A stretch of 64,000 nt of DNA from Rallus limicola (Eukaryota; Chordata; Aves; Gruiformes; Rallidae): the NCBI GenBank assembly GCA_022605955.1, contig JAKCOZ010000314.1:1-64000 (forward strand). Direction: 5' to 3'. Shown here in pieces: positions 49,001 through 61,400 of this stretch (position 1 is the first letter of the stretch; every line of letters begins with the position of its first letter). Made by a program: the position numbers and the translations under genes. The notes under the pieces are model-generated. The model did not search any database. It worked only from the letters and a program-made list of their open reading frames with translations, and was not told the DNA's origin.

Positions 49001-52000
49001 GGAAAGAGGGAACATGCCTGGAACCTCCTACGGTGCTTTTCTCGGCCCTAGCAGACTGCAGTTCAAAACATGCTAAACGTCCAGCAATAACTCCCAAAGT
49101 AAAGAAGCTAGGCATGAAAGGCATAGCTTGTCTGAAACCTCCTAACAGGACACACAAGCAGACCCTGTCACTTTGGCTCTCAGCCTTTTCCTTTGCCTGG
49201 AAAGAAGGAACATACCTGCTACCTCCTACGGTGCTTTTCTCGGCCCTAGCAGACTGCAGTTCAAAACATGCTAAACGTCCAGCAATAACTCCCAAAGTAA
49301 AGAAGCTAGGCATGAAAGGCATAGCTTGTCTGAAACCTCCTAACAGGACACACAAGCAGACCCTGTCACTTTGGCTCTCAGCCTTTTCCTTTGCCTGGAA
49401 AGAGGAAACATGCCTGGAACCTCCTACGGTGCTTTTCTCGGCCCTAGCAGACTGCAGTTCAAAACTTGCTAAACGTCCAGCAATAACTCCCAAAGTAAAG
49501 AAGCTAGGCATGAAAGGCATAGCTTGTCTGAAACCTCCTAACAGGACACACAAGCAGACCCTGTCACTTTGGCTCTCAGCCTTTTCCTTTGCATGGAAAG
49601 AGGGAACATGCCTGGAACCTCCTACGGTGCTTTTCTCAGCCCTAGCAGACTGCAGTTCAAAACATGCTAAACGTCCAGCAATAACTCCCAAAGTAAAGAA
49701 GCTAGGCATGAAAGGCATAGCTTGTCTGAAACCTCCTAACAGGACACACAAGCAGACCCTGTCACTTTGGCTCTCAGCCTTTTCCTTTGCCTGGAAAGAG
49801 GGAACATGCCTGGAAGCTCCTACGGTGCTTTTCTCGGCCCTAGCAGACTGCAGTTCAAAACATGCTAAACGTCCAGCAATAACTCCCAAAGTAAAGAAGC
49901 TAGGCATGAAAGGCATAGCTTGTCTGAAACCTCCTAACAGGACACACAAGCAGACCCTGTCACTTTGGCTCTCAGCCTTTTCCTTTGCCTGGAAAGAAGG
50001 AACATACCTGCTACCTCCTACAGTGCTTTTCTCGGCCCTAGCAGACTGCAGTTCAAAACATGCTAAACGTCCAGCAATAACTCCCAAAGTAAAGAAGCTA
50101 GGACTGAAAGGCATAGCTTGTCTGAAACCTCCTAACAGGACACACAAGCAGACCCTGTCACTTTGGCTCTCAGCCTTTTCCTTTGCCTGGAAAGTGGGAA
50201 CATGCCTGGAACCTCCTACGGTGCTTTTCTCGGCCCTAGCAGACTGCAGTTCAAAACATGCTAAACGTCCAGCAATAACTCCCAAAGTAAAGAAGCTAGG
50301 ACTGAAAGGCATAGCTTGTCTGAAACCTCCTAACAGGACACACAAGCTGACCCTGTCACTTTGGCTCTCAGCCTTTTCCTTTGCCTGGAAAGAGGGAACA
50401 TGCCTGGAACCTCCTACGGTGCTTTTCTCGGCCCTAGCAGACTGCAGTTCAAAACTTGCTAAACTTCCAGCAATAACTCCCAAAGTAAAGAAGCTAGGCA
50501 TGAAAGGCATAGCTTGTCTGAAACCTCCTAACAGGACACACAAGCAGACCCTGTCACTTTGGCTCTCAGCCTTTTCCTTTGCATGGAAAGAGGGAACATG
50601 CCTGGAACCTCCTACGGTGCTTTTCTCGGCCCTAGCAGACTGCAGTTCAAAACATGCTAAACGTCCAGCAATAACTCCCAAAGTAAAGAAGCTAGGACTG
50701 AAAGGCATAGCTTGTCTGAAACCTCCTAACAGGACACACAAGCAGACCCTGTCACTTTGGCTCTCAGCCTTTTCCTTTGCCTGGAAAGAGGGAACATGCC
50801 TGGAACCTCCTACGGTGCTTTTCTCGGCCCTAGCAGACTGCAGTTCAAAACATGCTAAACGTCCAGCAATAACTCCCAAAGTAAAGAAGCTAGGCATGAA
50901 AGGCATAGCTTGTCTGAAACCTCCTAACAGGACACACAAGCAGACCCTGTCACTTTGGCTCTCAGCCTTTTCCTTTGCCTGGAAAGAAGGAACATACCTG
51001 CTACCTCCTACAGTGCTTTTCTCGGACCTAGCAGACTGCAGTTCAAAACATGCTAAACGTCCAGCAATAACTCCCAAAGTAAAGAAGCTAGGACTGAAAG
51101 GCATAGCTTGTCTGAAACCTTATAACAGGACACACAAGCAGACCCTGTCACTTTGGCTCTCAGCCTTTTCCTTTGCCTGGAAAGAGGGAACATGCCTGGA
51201 ACCTCCTACGGTGCTTTTCTCGGCCCTAGCAGACTGCAGTTCAAAACATGCTAAACGTCCAGCAATAACTCCCAAAGTAAAGAAGCTAGGCATGAAAGGC
51301 ATAGCTTGTCTGAAACCTCCTAACAGGACACACAAGCAGACCCTGTCACTTTGGCTCTCAGCCTTTTCCTTTGCCTGGAAACAGGGAACATACCTGCTAC
51401 CTCCTACGGTGCTTTTCTCGGCCCTAGCAGACTGCAGTTCAAAACATGCTAAACGTCCAGCAATAACTCCCAAAGTAAAGAAGCTAGGCATGAAAGGCAT
51501 AGCTTGTCTGAAACCTTATAACAGGACACACAAGCAGACCCTGTCACTTTGGCTCTCAGCCTTTTCCTTTGCCTGGAAAGAGGGAACATGCCTGGAACCT
51601 CCTACGGTGCTTTTCTCGGCCCTAGCAGACTGCAGTTCAAAACATGCTAAACGTCCAGCAATAACTCCCAAAGTAAAGAAGCTAGGCATGAAAGGCATAG
51701 CTTGTCTGAAACCTCCTAACAGGACACACAAGCAGACCCTGTCACTTTGGCTCTCAGCCTTTTCCTTTGCCTGGAAAGAGGGAACATGCCTGGAAGCTCC
51801 TACGGTGCTTTTCTCGGCCCTAGCAGACTGCAGTTCAAAACATGCTAAACGTCCAGCAATAACTCCCAAAGTAAAGAAGCTAGGACTGAAAGGCATAGCT
51901 TGTCTGAAACCTCCTAACAGGACACACAAGCAGACCCTGTCACTTTGGCTCTCAGCCTTTTCCTTTGCCTGGAAAGAGGGAACATGCCTGGAACCTCCTA

Positions 52001-55000
52001 CGGTGCTTTTCTCGGCCCTAGCAGACGGCAGTTCAAAACATGCTAAACGTCCAGCAATAACTCCCAAAGTAAAGAAGCTAGGACTGAAAGGCATAGCTTG
52101 TCTGAAACCTCCTAACAGGACACACAAGCAGACCCTGTCACTTTGGCTCTCAGCCTTTTCCTTTGCCTGGAAAGAGGGAACATGCCTGGAACCTCCTACG
52201 GTGCTTTTCTCGGCCCTAGCAGACTGCAGTTCAAAACATGCTAAACGTCCAGCAATAACTCCCAAAGTAAAGAAGCTAGGCATGAAAGGCATAGCTTGTC
52301 TGAAACCTCCTAACAGGACACACAAGCAGACCCTGTCACTTTGGCTCTCAGCCTTTTCCTTTGCCTGGAAAGAGGGAACATGCCTGGAACCTCCTACGGT
52401 GCTTTTCTCGGCCCTAGCAGACTGCAGTTCAAAACATGCTAAACGTCCAGCAATAACTCCCAAAGTAAAGAAGCTAGGCATGAAAGGCATAGCTTGTCTG
52501 AAACCTCCTAACAGGACACACAAGCAGACCCTGTCACTTTGGCTCTCAGCCTTTTCCTTTGCCTGGAAAGAGGGAACATGCCTGGAACCTCCTACGGTGC
52601 TTTTCTCGGCCCTAGCAGACTGCAGTTCAAAACATGCTAAACGTCCAGCAATAACTCCCAAAGTAAAGAAGCTAGGCATGAAAGGCATAGCTTGTCTGAA
52701 ACCTCCTAACAGGACACACAAGCAGACCCTGTCACTTTGGCTCTCAGCCTTTTCCTTTGCCTGGAAAGAAGGAACATACCTGCTACCTCCTACGGTGCTT
52801 TTCTCGGCCCTAGCAGACTGCAGTTCAAAACATGCTAAACGTCCAGCAATAACTCCCAAAGTAAAGAAGCTAGGACTGAAAGGCATAGCTTGTCTGAAAC
52901 CTCCTAACAGGACACACAAGCAGACCCTGTCACTTTGGCTCTCAGCCTTTTCCTTTGCATGGAAAGAGGGAACATGCCTGGAACCTCCTACGGTGCTTTT
53001 CTCGGCCCTAGCAGACTGCAGTTCAAAACATGCTAAACGTCCAGCAATAACTCCCAAAGTAAAGAAGCTAGGACTGAAAGGCATAGCTTGTCTGAAACCT
53101 CCTAACAGGACACACAAGCAGACCCTGTCACTTTGGCTCTCAGCCTTTTCCTTTGCCTGGAAAGAGGGAACATGCCTGGAAGCTCCTACGGTGCTTTTCT
53201 CGGCCCTAGCAGACTGCAGTTCAAAACATGCTAAACGTCCAGCAATAACTCCCAAAGTAAAGAAGCTAGGCATGAAAGGCATAGCTTGTCTGAAACCTCC
53301 TAACAGGACACACAAGCAGACCCTGTCACTTTGGCTCTCAGCCTTTTCCTTTGCCTGGAAAGAAGGAACATACCTGCTACCTCCTACAGTGCTTTTCTCG
53401 GCCCTAGCAGACTGCAGTTCAAAACATGCTAAACGTCCAGCAATAACTCCCAAAGTAAAGAAGCTAGGACTGAAAGGCATAGCTTGTCTGAAACCTCCTA
53501 ACAGGACACACAAGCAGACCCTGTCACTTTGGCTCTCAGCCTTTTCCTTTGCCTGGAAAGTGGGAACATGCCTGGAACCTCCTACGGTGCTTTTCTCGGC
53601 CCTAGCAGACTGCAGTTCAAAACATGCTAAACGTCCAGCAATAACTCCCAAAGTAAAGAAGCTAGGACTGAAAGGCATAGCTTGTCTGAAACCTCCTAAC
53701 AGGACACACAAGCAGACCCTGTCACTTTGGCTCTCAGCCTTTTCCTTTGCATGGAAAGAGGGAACATGCCTGGAACCTCCTACGGTGCTTTTCTCGGCCC
53801 TAGCAGACTGCAGTTCAAAACATGCTAAACGTCCAGCAATAACTCCCAAAGTAAAGAAGCTAGGACTGAAAGGCATAGCTTGTCTGAAACCTCCTAACAG
53901 GACACACAAGCAGACCCTGTCACTTTGGCTCTCAGCCTTTTCCTTTGCCTGGAAAGAGGGAACATGCCTGGAAGCTCCTACGGTGCTTTTCTCGGCCCTA
54001 GCAGACTGCAGTTCAAAACATGCTAAACGTCCAGCAATAACTCCCAAAGTAAAGAAGCTAGGCATGAAAGGCATAACTTGTCTGAAACCTCCTAACAGGA
54101 CACACAAGCAGACCCTGTCACTTTGGCTCTCAGCCTTTTCCTTTGCCTGGAAAGAAGGAACATACCTGCTACCTCCTACAGTGCTTTTCTCGGCCCTAGC
54201 AGACTGCAGTTCAAAACATGCTAAACGTCCAGCAATAACTCCCAAAGTAAAGAAGCTAGGACTGAAAGGCATAGCTTGTCTGAAACCTCCTAACAGGACA
54301 CACAAGCAGACCCTGTCACTTTGGCTCTCAGCCTTTTCCTTTGCCTGGAAAGAGGGAACATGCCTGGAAGCTCCTACGGTGCTTTTCTCGGCCCTAGCAG
54401 ACTGCAGTTCAAAACATGCTAAACGTCCAGCAATAACTCCCAAAGTAAAGAAGCTAGGCATGAAAGGCATAGCTTGTCTGAAACCTCCTAACAGGACACA
54501 CAAGCAGACCCTGTCACTTTGGCTCTCAGCCTTTTCCTTTGCCTGGAAAGAAGGAACATACCTGCTACCTCCTACGGTGCTTTTCTCGGCCCTAGCAGAC
54601 TGCAGTTCAAAACATGCTAAACGTCCAGCAATAACTCCCAAAGTAAAGAAGCTAGGCATGAAAGGCATAGCTTGTCTGAAACCTTATAACAGGACACACA
54701 AGCAGACCCTGTCACTTTGGCTCTCAGCCTTTTCCTTTGCCTGGAAAGAGGGAACATGCCTGGAACCTCCTACGGTGCTTTTCTCGGCCCTAGCAGACTG
54801 TAGTTCAAAACATGCTAAACGTCCAGCAATAACTCCCAAAGTAAAGAAGCTAGGCATGAAAGGCATAGCTTGTCTGAAACCTCCTAACAGGACACACAAG
54901 CAGACCCTGTCACTTTGGCTCTCAGCCTTTTCCTTTGCCTGGAAAGAGGGAACATGCCTGGAACCTCCTACGGTGCTTTTCTCGGCCCTAGCAGACTGCA

Positions 55001-55500
55001 GTTCAAAACATGCTAAACGTCCAGCAATAACTCCCAAAGTAAAGAAGCTAGGCATGAAAGGCATAGCTTGTCTGAAACCTCCTAACAGGACACACAAGCA
55101 GACCCTGTCACTTTGGCTCTCAGCCTTTTCCTTTGCCTGGAAAGAGGGAACATGCCTGGAACCTCCTACGGTGCTTTTCTCGGCCCTAGCAGACGGCAGT
55201 TCAAAACATGCTAAACGTCCAGCAATAACTCCCAAAGTAAAGAAGCTAGGACTGAAAGGCATAGCTTGTCTGAAACCTCCTAACAGGACACACAAGCAGA
55301 CCCTGTCACTTTGGCTCTCAGCCTTTTCCTTTGCCTGGAAAGAGGGAACATGCCTGGAACCTCCTACGGTGCTTTTCTCGGCCCTAGCAGACTGCAGTTC
55401 AAAACATGCTAAACGTCCAGCAATAACTCCCAAAGTAAAGAAGCTAGGCATGAAAGGCATAGCTTGTCTGAAACCTCCTAACAGGACACACAAGCAGACC

Positions 55501-55570
55501 CTGTCACTTTGGCTCTCAGCCTTTTCCTTTGCCTGTAAAGAGGGAACATGCCTGTAAGCTCCTACGGTGC
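55501..55570 (+). other. Paired g-to-t change in both internal 'tgcctggaa' sub-repeats
   Basis: Each monomer contains 'tgcctggaa' twice, 19 bp apart. In this one monomer both copies read 'cctgtaa' (t at 55536 and 55555), exactly 19 bp apart. The second change makes the TAA stop that ends the longest open frame. Confidence 0.8.
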
Positions 55571-58400
55571 TTTTCTCGGCCCTAGCAGACTGCAGTTCAA
55601 AACATGCTAAACGTCCAGCAATAACTCCCAAAGTAAAGAAGCTAGGCATGAAAGGCATAGCTTGTCTGAAACCTCCTAACAGGACACACAAGCAGACCCT
55701 GTCACTTTGGCTCTCAGCCCTTTCCTTTGCCTGGAAAGAGGGAACATGCCTGGAACCTCCTACGGTGCTTTTCTCGGCCCTAGCAGACTGCAGTTCAAAA
55801 CATGCTAAACGTCCAGCAATAACTCCCAAAGTAAAGAAGCTAGGACTGAAAGGCATAGCTTGTCTGAAACCTCCTAACAGGACACACAAGCAGACCCTGT
55901 CACTTTGGCTCTCAGCCTTTTCCTTTGCCTGGAAAGAGGGAACATGCCTGGAACCTCCTACGGTGCTTTTCTCGGCCCTAGCAGACTGCAGTTCAAAACA
56001 TGCTAAACGTCCAGCAATAACTCCCAAAGTAAAGAAGCTAGGCATGAAAGGCATAGCTTGTCTGAAACCTCCTAACAGGACACACAAGCAGACCCTGTCA
56101 CTTTGGCTCTCAGCCTTTTCCTTTGCCTGGAAAGAAGGAACATACCTGCTACCTCCTACGGTGCTTTTCTCGGCCCTAGCAGACTGCAGTTCAAAACATG
56201 CTAAACGTCCAGCAATAACTCCCAAAGTAAAGAAGCTAGGACTGAAAGGCATAGCTTGTCTGAAACCTCCTAACAGGACACACAAGCAGACCCTGTCACT
56301 TTGGCTCTCAGCCTTTTCCTTTGCCTGGAAAGAAGGAACATACTTGCTACCTCCTACAGTGCTTTTCTCGGCCCTAGCAGACTGCAGTTCAAAACATGCT
56401 AAACGTCCAGCAATAACTCCCAAAGTAAAGAAGCTAGGCATGAAAGGCATAGCTTGTCTGAAACCTCCTAACAGGACACACAAGCAGACCCTGTCACTTT
56501 GGCTCTCAGCCTTTTCCTTTGCCTGGAAAGAGGGAACATGCCTGGAAGCTCCTACGGTGCTTTTCTCGGCCCTAGCAGACTGCAGTTCAAAACATGCTAA
56601 ACGTCCAGCAATAACTCCCAAAGTAAAGAAGCTAGGACTGAAAGGCATAGCTTGTCTGAAACCTCCTAACAGGACACACAAGCAGACCCTGTCACTTTGG
56701 CTCTCAGCCTTTTCCTTTGCCTGGAAAGAAGGAACATACCTGCTGCCTCCTACAGTGCTTTTCTCGGCCCTAGCAGACTGCAGTTCAAAACATGCTAAAC
56801 GTCCAGCAATAACTCCCAAAGTAAAGAAGCTAGGACTGAAAGGCATAGCTTGTCTGAAACCTCCTAACAGGACACACAAGCAGACCCTGTCACTTTGGCT
56901 CTCAGCCTTTTCCTTTGCCTGGAAAGAGGGAACATGCCTGGAAGCTCCTACGGTGCTTTTCTCGGCCCTAGCAGACTGCAGTTCAAAACATGCTAAACGT
57001 CCAGCAATAACTCCCAAAGTAAAGAAGCTAGGCATGAAAGGCATAGCTTGTCTGAAACCTCCTAACAGGACAGACAAGCAGACCCTGTCACTTTGGCTCT
57101 CAGCCTTTTCCTTTGCCTGGAAAGAAGGAACATACCTGCTACCTCCTACAGTGCTTTTCTCGGCCCTAGCAGACTGCAGTTCAAAACATGCTAAACGTCC
57201 AGCAATAACTCCCAAAGTAAAGAAGCTAGGCATGAAAGGCATAGCTTGTCTGAAACCTTATAACAGGACACACAAGCAGACCCTGTCACTTTGGCTCTCA
57301 GCCTTTTCCTTTGCCTGGAAAGAGGGAACATGCCTGGAACCTCCTACGGTGCTTTTCTCGGCCCTAGCAGACTGCAGTTCAAAACATGCTAAACGTCCAG
57401 CAATAACTCCCAAAGTAAAGAAGCTAGGCATGAAAGGCATAGCTTGTCTGAAACCTCCTAACAGGACACACAAGCAGACCCTGTCACTTTGGCTCTCAGC
57501 CTTTTCCTTTGCCTGGAAAGAGGGAACATGCCTGGAACCTCCTACGGTGCTTTTATCGGCCCTAGCAGACTGCAGTTCAAAACTTGCTAAACGTCCAGCA
57601 ATAACTCCCAAAGTAAAGAAGCTAGGACTGAAAGGCATAGCTTGTCTGAAACCTCCTAACAGGACACACAAGCAGACCCTGTCACTTTGGCTCTCAGCCT
57701 TTTCCTTTGTCTGGAAAGAAGGAACATACCTGCTACCTCCTACGGTGCTTTTCTCGGCCCTAGCAGACTGCAGTTCAAAACATGCTAAACGTCCAGCAAT
57801 AACTCCCAAAGTAAAGAAGCTAGGACTGAAAGGCATAGCTTGTCTGAAACCTCCTAACAGGACACACAAGCAGACCCTGTCACTTTGGCTCTCAGCCTTT
57901 TCCTTTGCCTGGAAAGAGGGAACATGCCTGGAAGCTCCTACGGTGCTTTTCTCGGCCCTAGCACACTGCAGTTCAAAACATGCTAAACGTCCAGCAATAA
58001 CTCCCAAAGTAAAGAAGCTAGGATTGAAAGGCATAGCTTGTCTGAAACCTCCTAACAGGACACACAAGCAGACCCTGTCACTTTGGCTCTCAGCCTTTTC
58101 CTTTGCCTGGAAAGAGGGAACATGCCTGGAACCTCCTACGGTGCTTTTCTCGGCCCTAGCAGACTGCAGTTCAAAACATGCTAAACGTCCAGCAATAACT
58201 CCCAAAGTAAAGAAGCTAGGCATGAAAGGCATAGCTTGTCTGAAACCTCCTAACAGGACACACAAGCAGACCCTGTCACTTTGGCTCTCAGCCTTTTCCT
58301 TTGCCTGGAAAGAGGGAACATGCCTGGAACCTCCTACGGTGCTTTTCTCGGCCCTAGCAGACTGCAGTTCAAAACATGCTAAACGTCCAGCAATAACTCC

Positions 58401-58420
58401 CAAAGTAAAGCTAGGCATGA
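58401..58420 (+). other. 3-bp deletion giving the only 195-bp monomer noticed in domain 2
   Basis: 'caaagtaaagctaggc' replaces 'caaagtaaagaagctaggc', losing one aag from a tandem 'aagaag'. It is in frame and shifts all later marker distances by minus 3 bp, for example 57258 to 59433, which is 11 monomers minus 3. Confidence 0.9.
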
Positions 58421-61400
58421 AAGGCATAGCTTGTCTGAAACCTCCTAACAGGACACACAAGCAGACCCTGTCACTTTGGCTCTCAGCCTTTTCCTTTGCC
58501 TGGAAAGAGGGAACATGCCTGGAACCTCCTACGGTGCTTTTCTCGGCCCTAGCAGACTGCAGTTCAAAACTTGCTAAACGTCCAGCAATAACTCCCAAAG
58601 TAAAGAAGCTAGGCATGAAAGGCATAGCTTGTCTGAAACCTCCTAACAGGACACACAAGCAGACCCTGTCACTTTGGCTCTCAGCCTTTTCCTTTGCCTG
58701 GAAAGAGGGAACATGCCTGGAAGCTCCTACGGTGCTTTTCTCGGCCCTAGCAGACTGCAGTTCAAAACATGCTAAACGTCCAGCAATAACTCCCAAAGTA
58801 AAGAAGCTAGGCATGAAAGGCATAGCTTGTCTGAAACCTCCTAACAGGACACACAAGCAGACCCTGTCACTTTGGCTCTCAGCCTTTTCCTTTGCCTGGA
58901 AAGAAGGAACATACCTGCTACCTCCTACAGTGCTTTTCTCGGCCCTAGCAGACTGCAGTTCAAAACATGCTAAACGTCCAGCAATAACTCCCAAAGTAAA
59001 GAAGCTAGGACTGAAAGGCATAGCTTGTCTGAAACCTCCTAACAGGACACACAAGCAGACCCTGTCACTTTGGCTCTCAGCCTTTTCCTTTGCCTGGAAA
59101 GAGGGAACATGCCTGGAACCTCCTACGGTGCTTTTCTCGGCCCTAGCAGACTGCAGTTCAAAACATGCTAAACGTCCAGCAATAACTCCCAAAGTAAAGA
59201 AGCTAGGACTGAAAGGCATAGCTTGTCTGAAACCTCCTAACAGGACACACAAGCAGACCCTGTCACTTTGGCTCTCAGCCTTTTCCTTTGCCTGGAAAGA
59301 GGGAACATACCTGCTACCTCCTACGGTGCTTTTCTCGGCCCTAGCAGACTGCAGTTCAAAACATGCTAAACGTCCAGCAATAACTCCCAAAGTAAAGAAG
59401 CTAGGCATGAAAGGCATAGCTTGTCTGAAACCTTATAACAGGACACACATGCAGACCCTGTCACTTTGGCTCTCAGCCTTTTCCTTTGCCTGGAAAGAGG
59501 GAACATGCCTGGAACCTCCTACGGTGCTTTTCTCGGCCCTAGCAGACTGCAGTTCAAAACTTGCTAAACGTCCAGCAATAACTCCCAAAGTAAAGAAGCT
59601 AGGACTGAAAGGCATAGCTTGTCTGAAACCTCCTAACAGGACACACAAGCAGACCCTGTCACTTTGGCTCTCAGCCTTTTCCTTTGCCTGGAAAGAGGGA
59701 ACATGCCTGGAACCTCCTACGGTGCTTTTCTCGGCCCTAGCAGACTGCAGTTCAAAACATGCTAAACGTCCAGCAATAACTCCCAAAGTAAAGAAGCTAG
59801 GCATGAAAGGCATAGCTTGTCTGAAACCTCCTAACAGGACACACAAGCAGACCCTGTCACTTTGGCTCTCAGCCTTTTCCTTTGCCTGGAAAGAAGGAAC
59901 ATACCTGCTACCTCCTACAGTGCTTTTCTCGGCCCTAGCAGACTGCAGTTCAAAACATGCTAAACGTCCAGCAATAACTCCCAAAGTAAAGAAGCTAGGA
60001 CTGAAAGGCATAGCTTGTCTGAAACCTCCTAACAGGACACACAAGCAGACCCTGTCACTTTGGCTCTCAGCCTTTTCCTTTGCCTGGAAAGAGGGAACAT
60101 GCCTGGAAGCTCCTACGGTGCTTTTCTCGGCCCTAGCAGACTGCAGTTCAAAACATGCTAAACGTCCAGCAATAACTCCCAAAGTAAAGAAGCTAGGACT
60201 GAAAGGCATAGCTTGTCTGAAACCTCCTAACAGGACACACAAGCAGACCCTGTCACTTTGGCTCTCAGCCTTTTCCTTTGCCTGGAAAGAGGGAACATGC
60301 CTGGAACCTCCTACGGTGCTTTTCTCGGCCCTAGCAGACTGCAGTTCAAAACATGCTAAACGTCCAGCAATAACTCCCAAAGTAAAGAAGCTAGGCATGA
60401 AAGGCATAGCTTGTCTGAAACCTCCTAACAGGACACACAAGCAGACCCTGTCACTTTGGCTCTCAGCCTTTTCCTTTGCCTGGAAAGAAGGAACATACCT
60501 GCTACCTCCTACAGTGCTTTTCTCGGCCGTAGCAGACTGCAGTTCAAAACATGCTAAACGTCCAGCAATAACTCCCAAAGTAAAGAAGCTAGGACTGAAA
60601 GGCATAGCTTGTCTGAAACCTCCTAACAGGACACACAAGTAGACCCTGTCACTTTGGCTCTCAGCCTTTTCCTTTGCCTGGAAAGAGGGAACATGCCTGG
60701 AACCTCCTACGGTGCTTTTCTCGGCCCTAGCAGACTGCAGTTCAAAACATGCTAAACGTCCAGCAATAACTCCCAAAGTAAAGAAGCTAGGACTGAAAGG
60801 CATAGCTTGTCTGAAACCTCCTAACAGGACACACAAGCAGACCCTGTCACTTTGGCTCTCAGCCTTTTCCTTTGCCTGGAAAGAAGGAACATACCTGCTA
60901 CCTCCTACAGTGCTTTTCTCGGCCCTAGCAGACTGCAGTTCAAAACATGCTAAACGTCCAGCAATAACTCCCAAAGTAAAGAAGCTAGGACTGAAAGGCA
61001 TAGCTTGTCTGAAACCTCCTAACAGGACACACAAGCAGACCCTGTCACTTTGGCTCTCAGCCTTTTCCTTTGCCTGGAAAGAGGGAACATGCCTGGAACC
61101 TCCTACGGTGCTTTTCTCGGCCCTAGCAGACTGCAGTTCAAAACATGCTAAACGTCCAGCAATAACTCCCAAAGTAAAGAAGCTAGGCATGAAAGGCATA
61201 GCTTGTCTGAAACCTCCTAACAGGACACACAAGCAGACCCTGTCACTTTGGCTCTCAGCCTTTTCCTTTGCCTGGAAAGAAGGAACATACCTGCTACCTC
61301 CTACAGTGCTTTTCTCGGCCCTAGCAGACTGCAGTTCAAAACATGCTAAACGTCCAGCAATAACTCCCAAAGTAAAGAAGCTAGGCATGAAAGGCATAGC

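Noticed and set aside
33391..55557. Giant repeat-protein gene (7,388 codons) and similar frames on both strands
   Set aside because: The frame is open only because the 198-bp period is a multiple of three. Open frames overlap on opposite strands, begin and end at chance indels or point changes, and variants show no codon-position bias. No signal peptide, promoter or unique end sequence is present.
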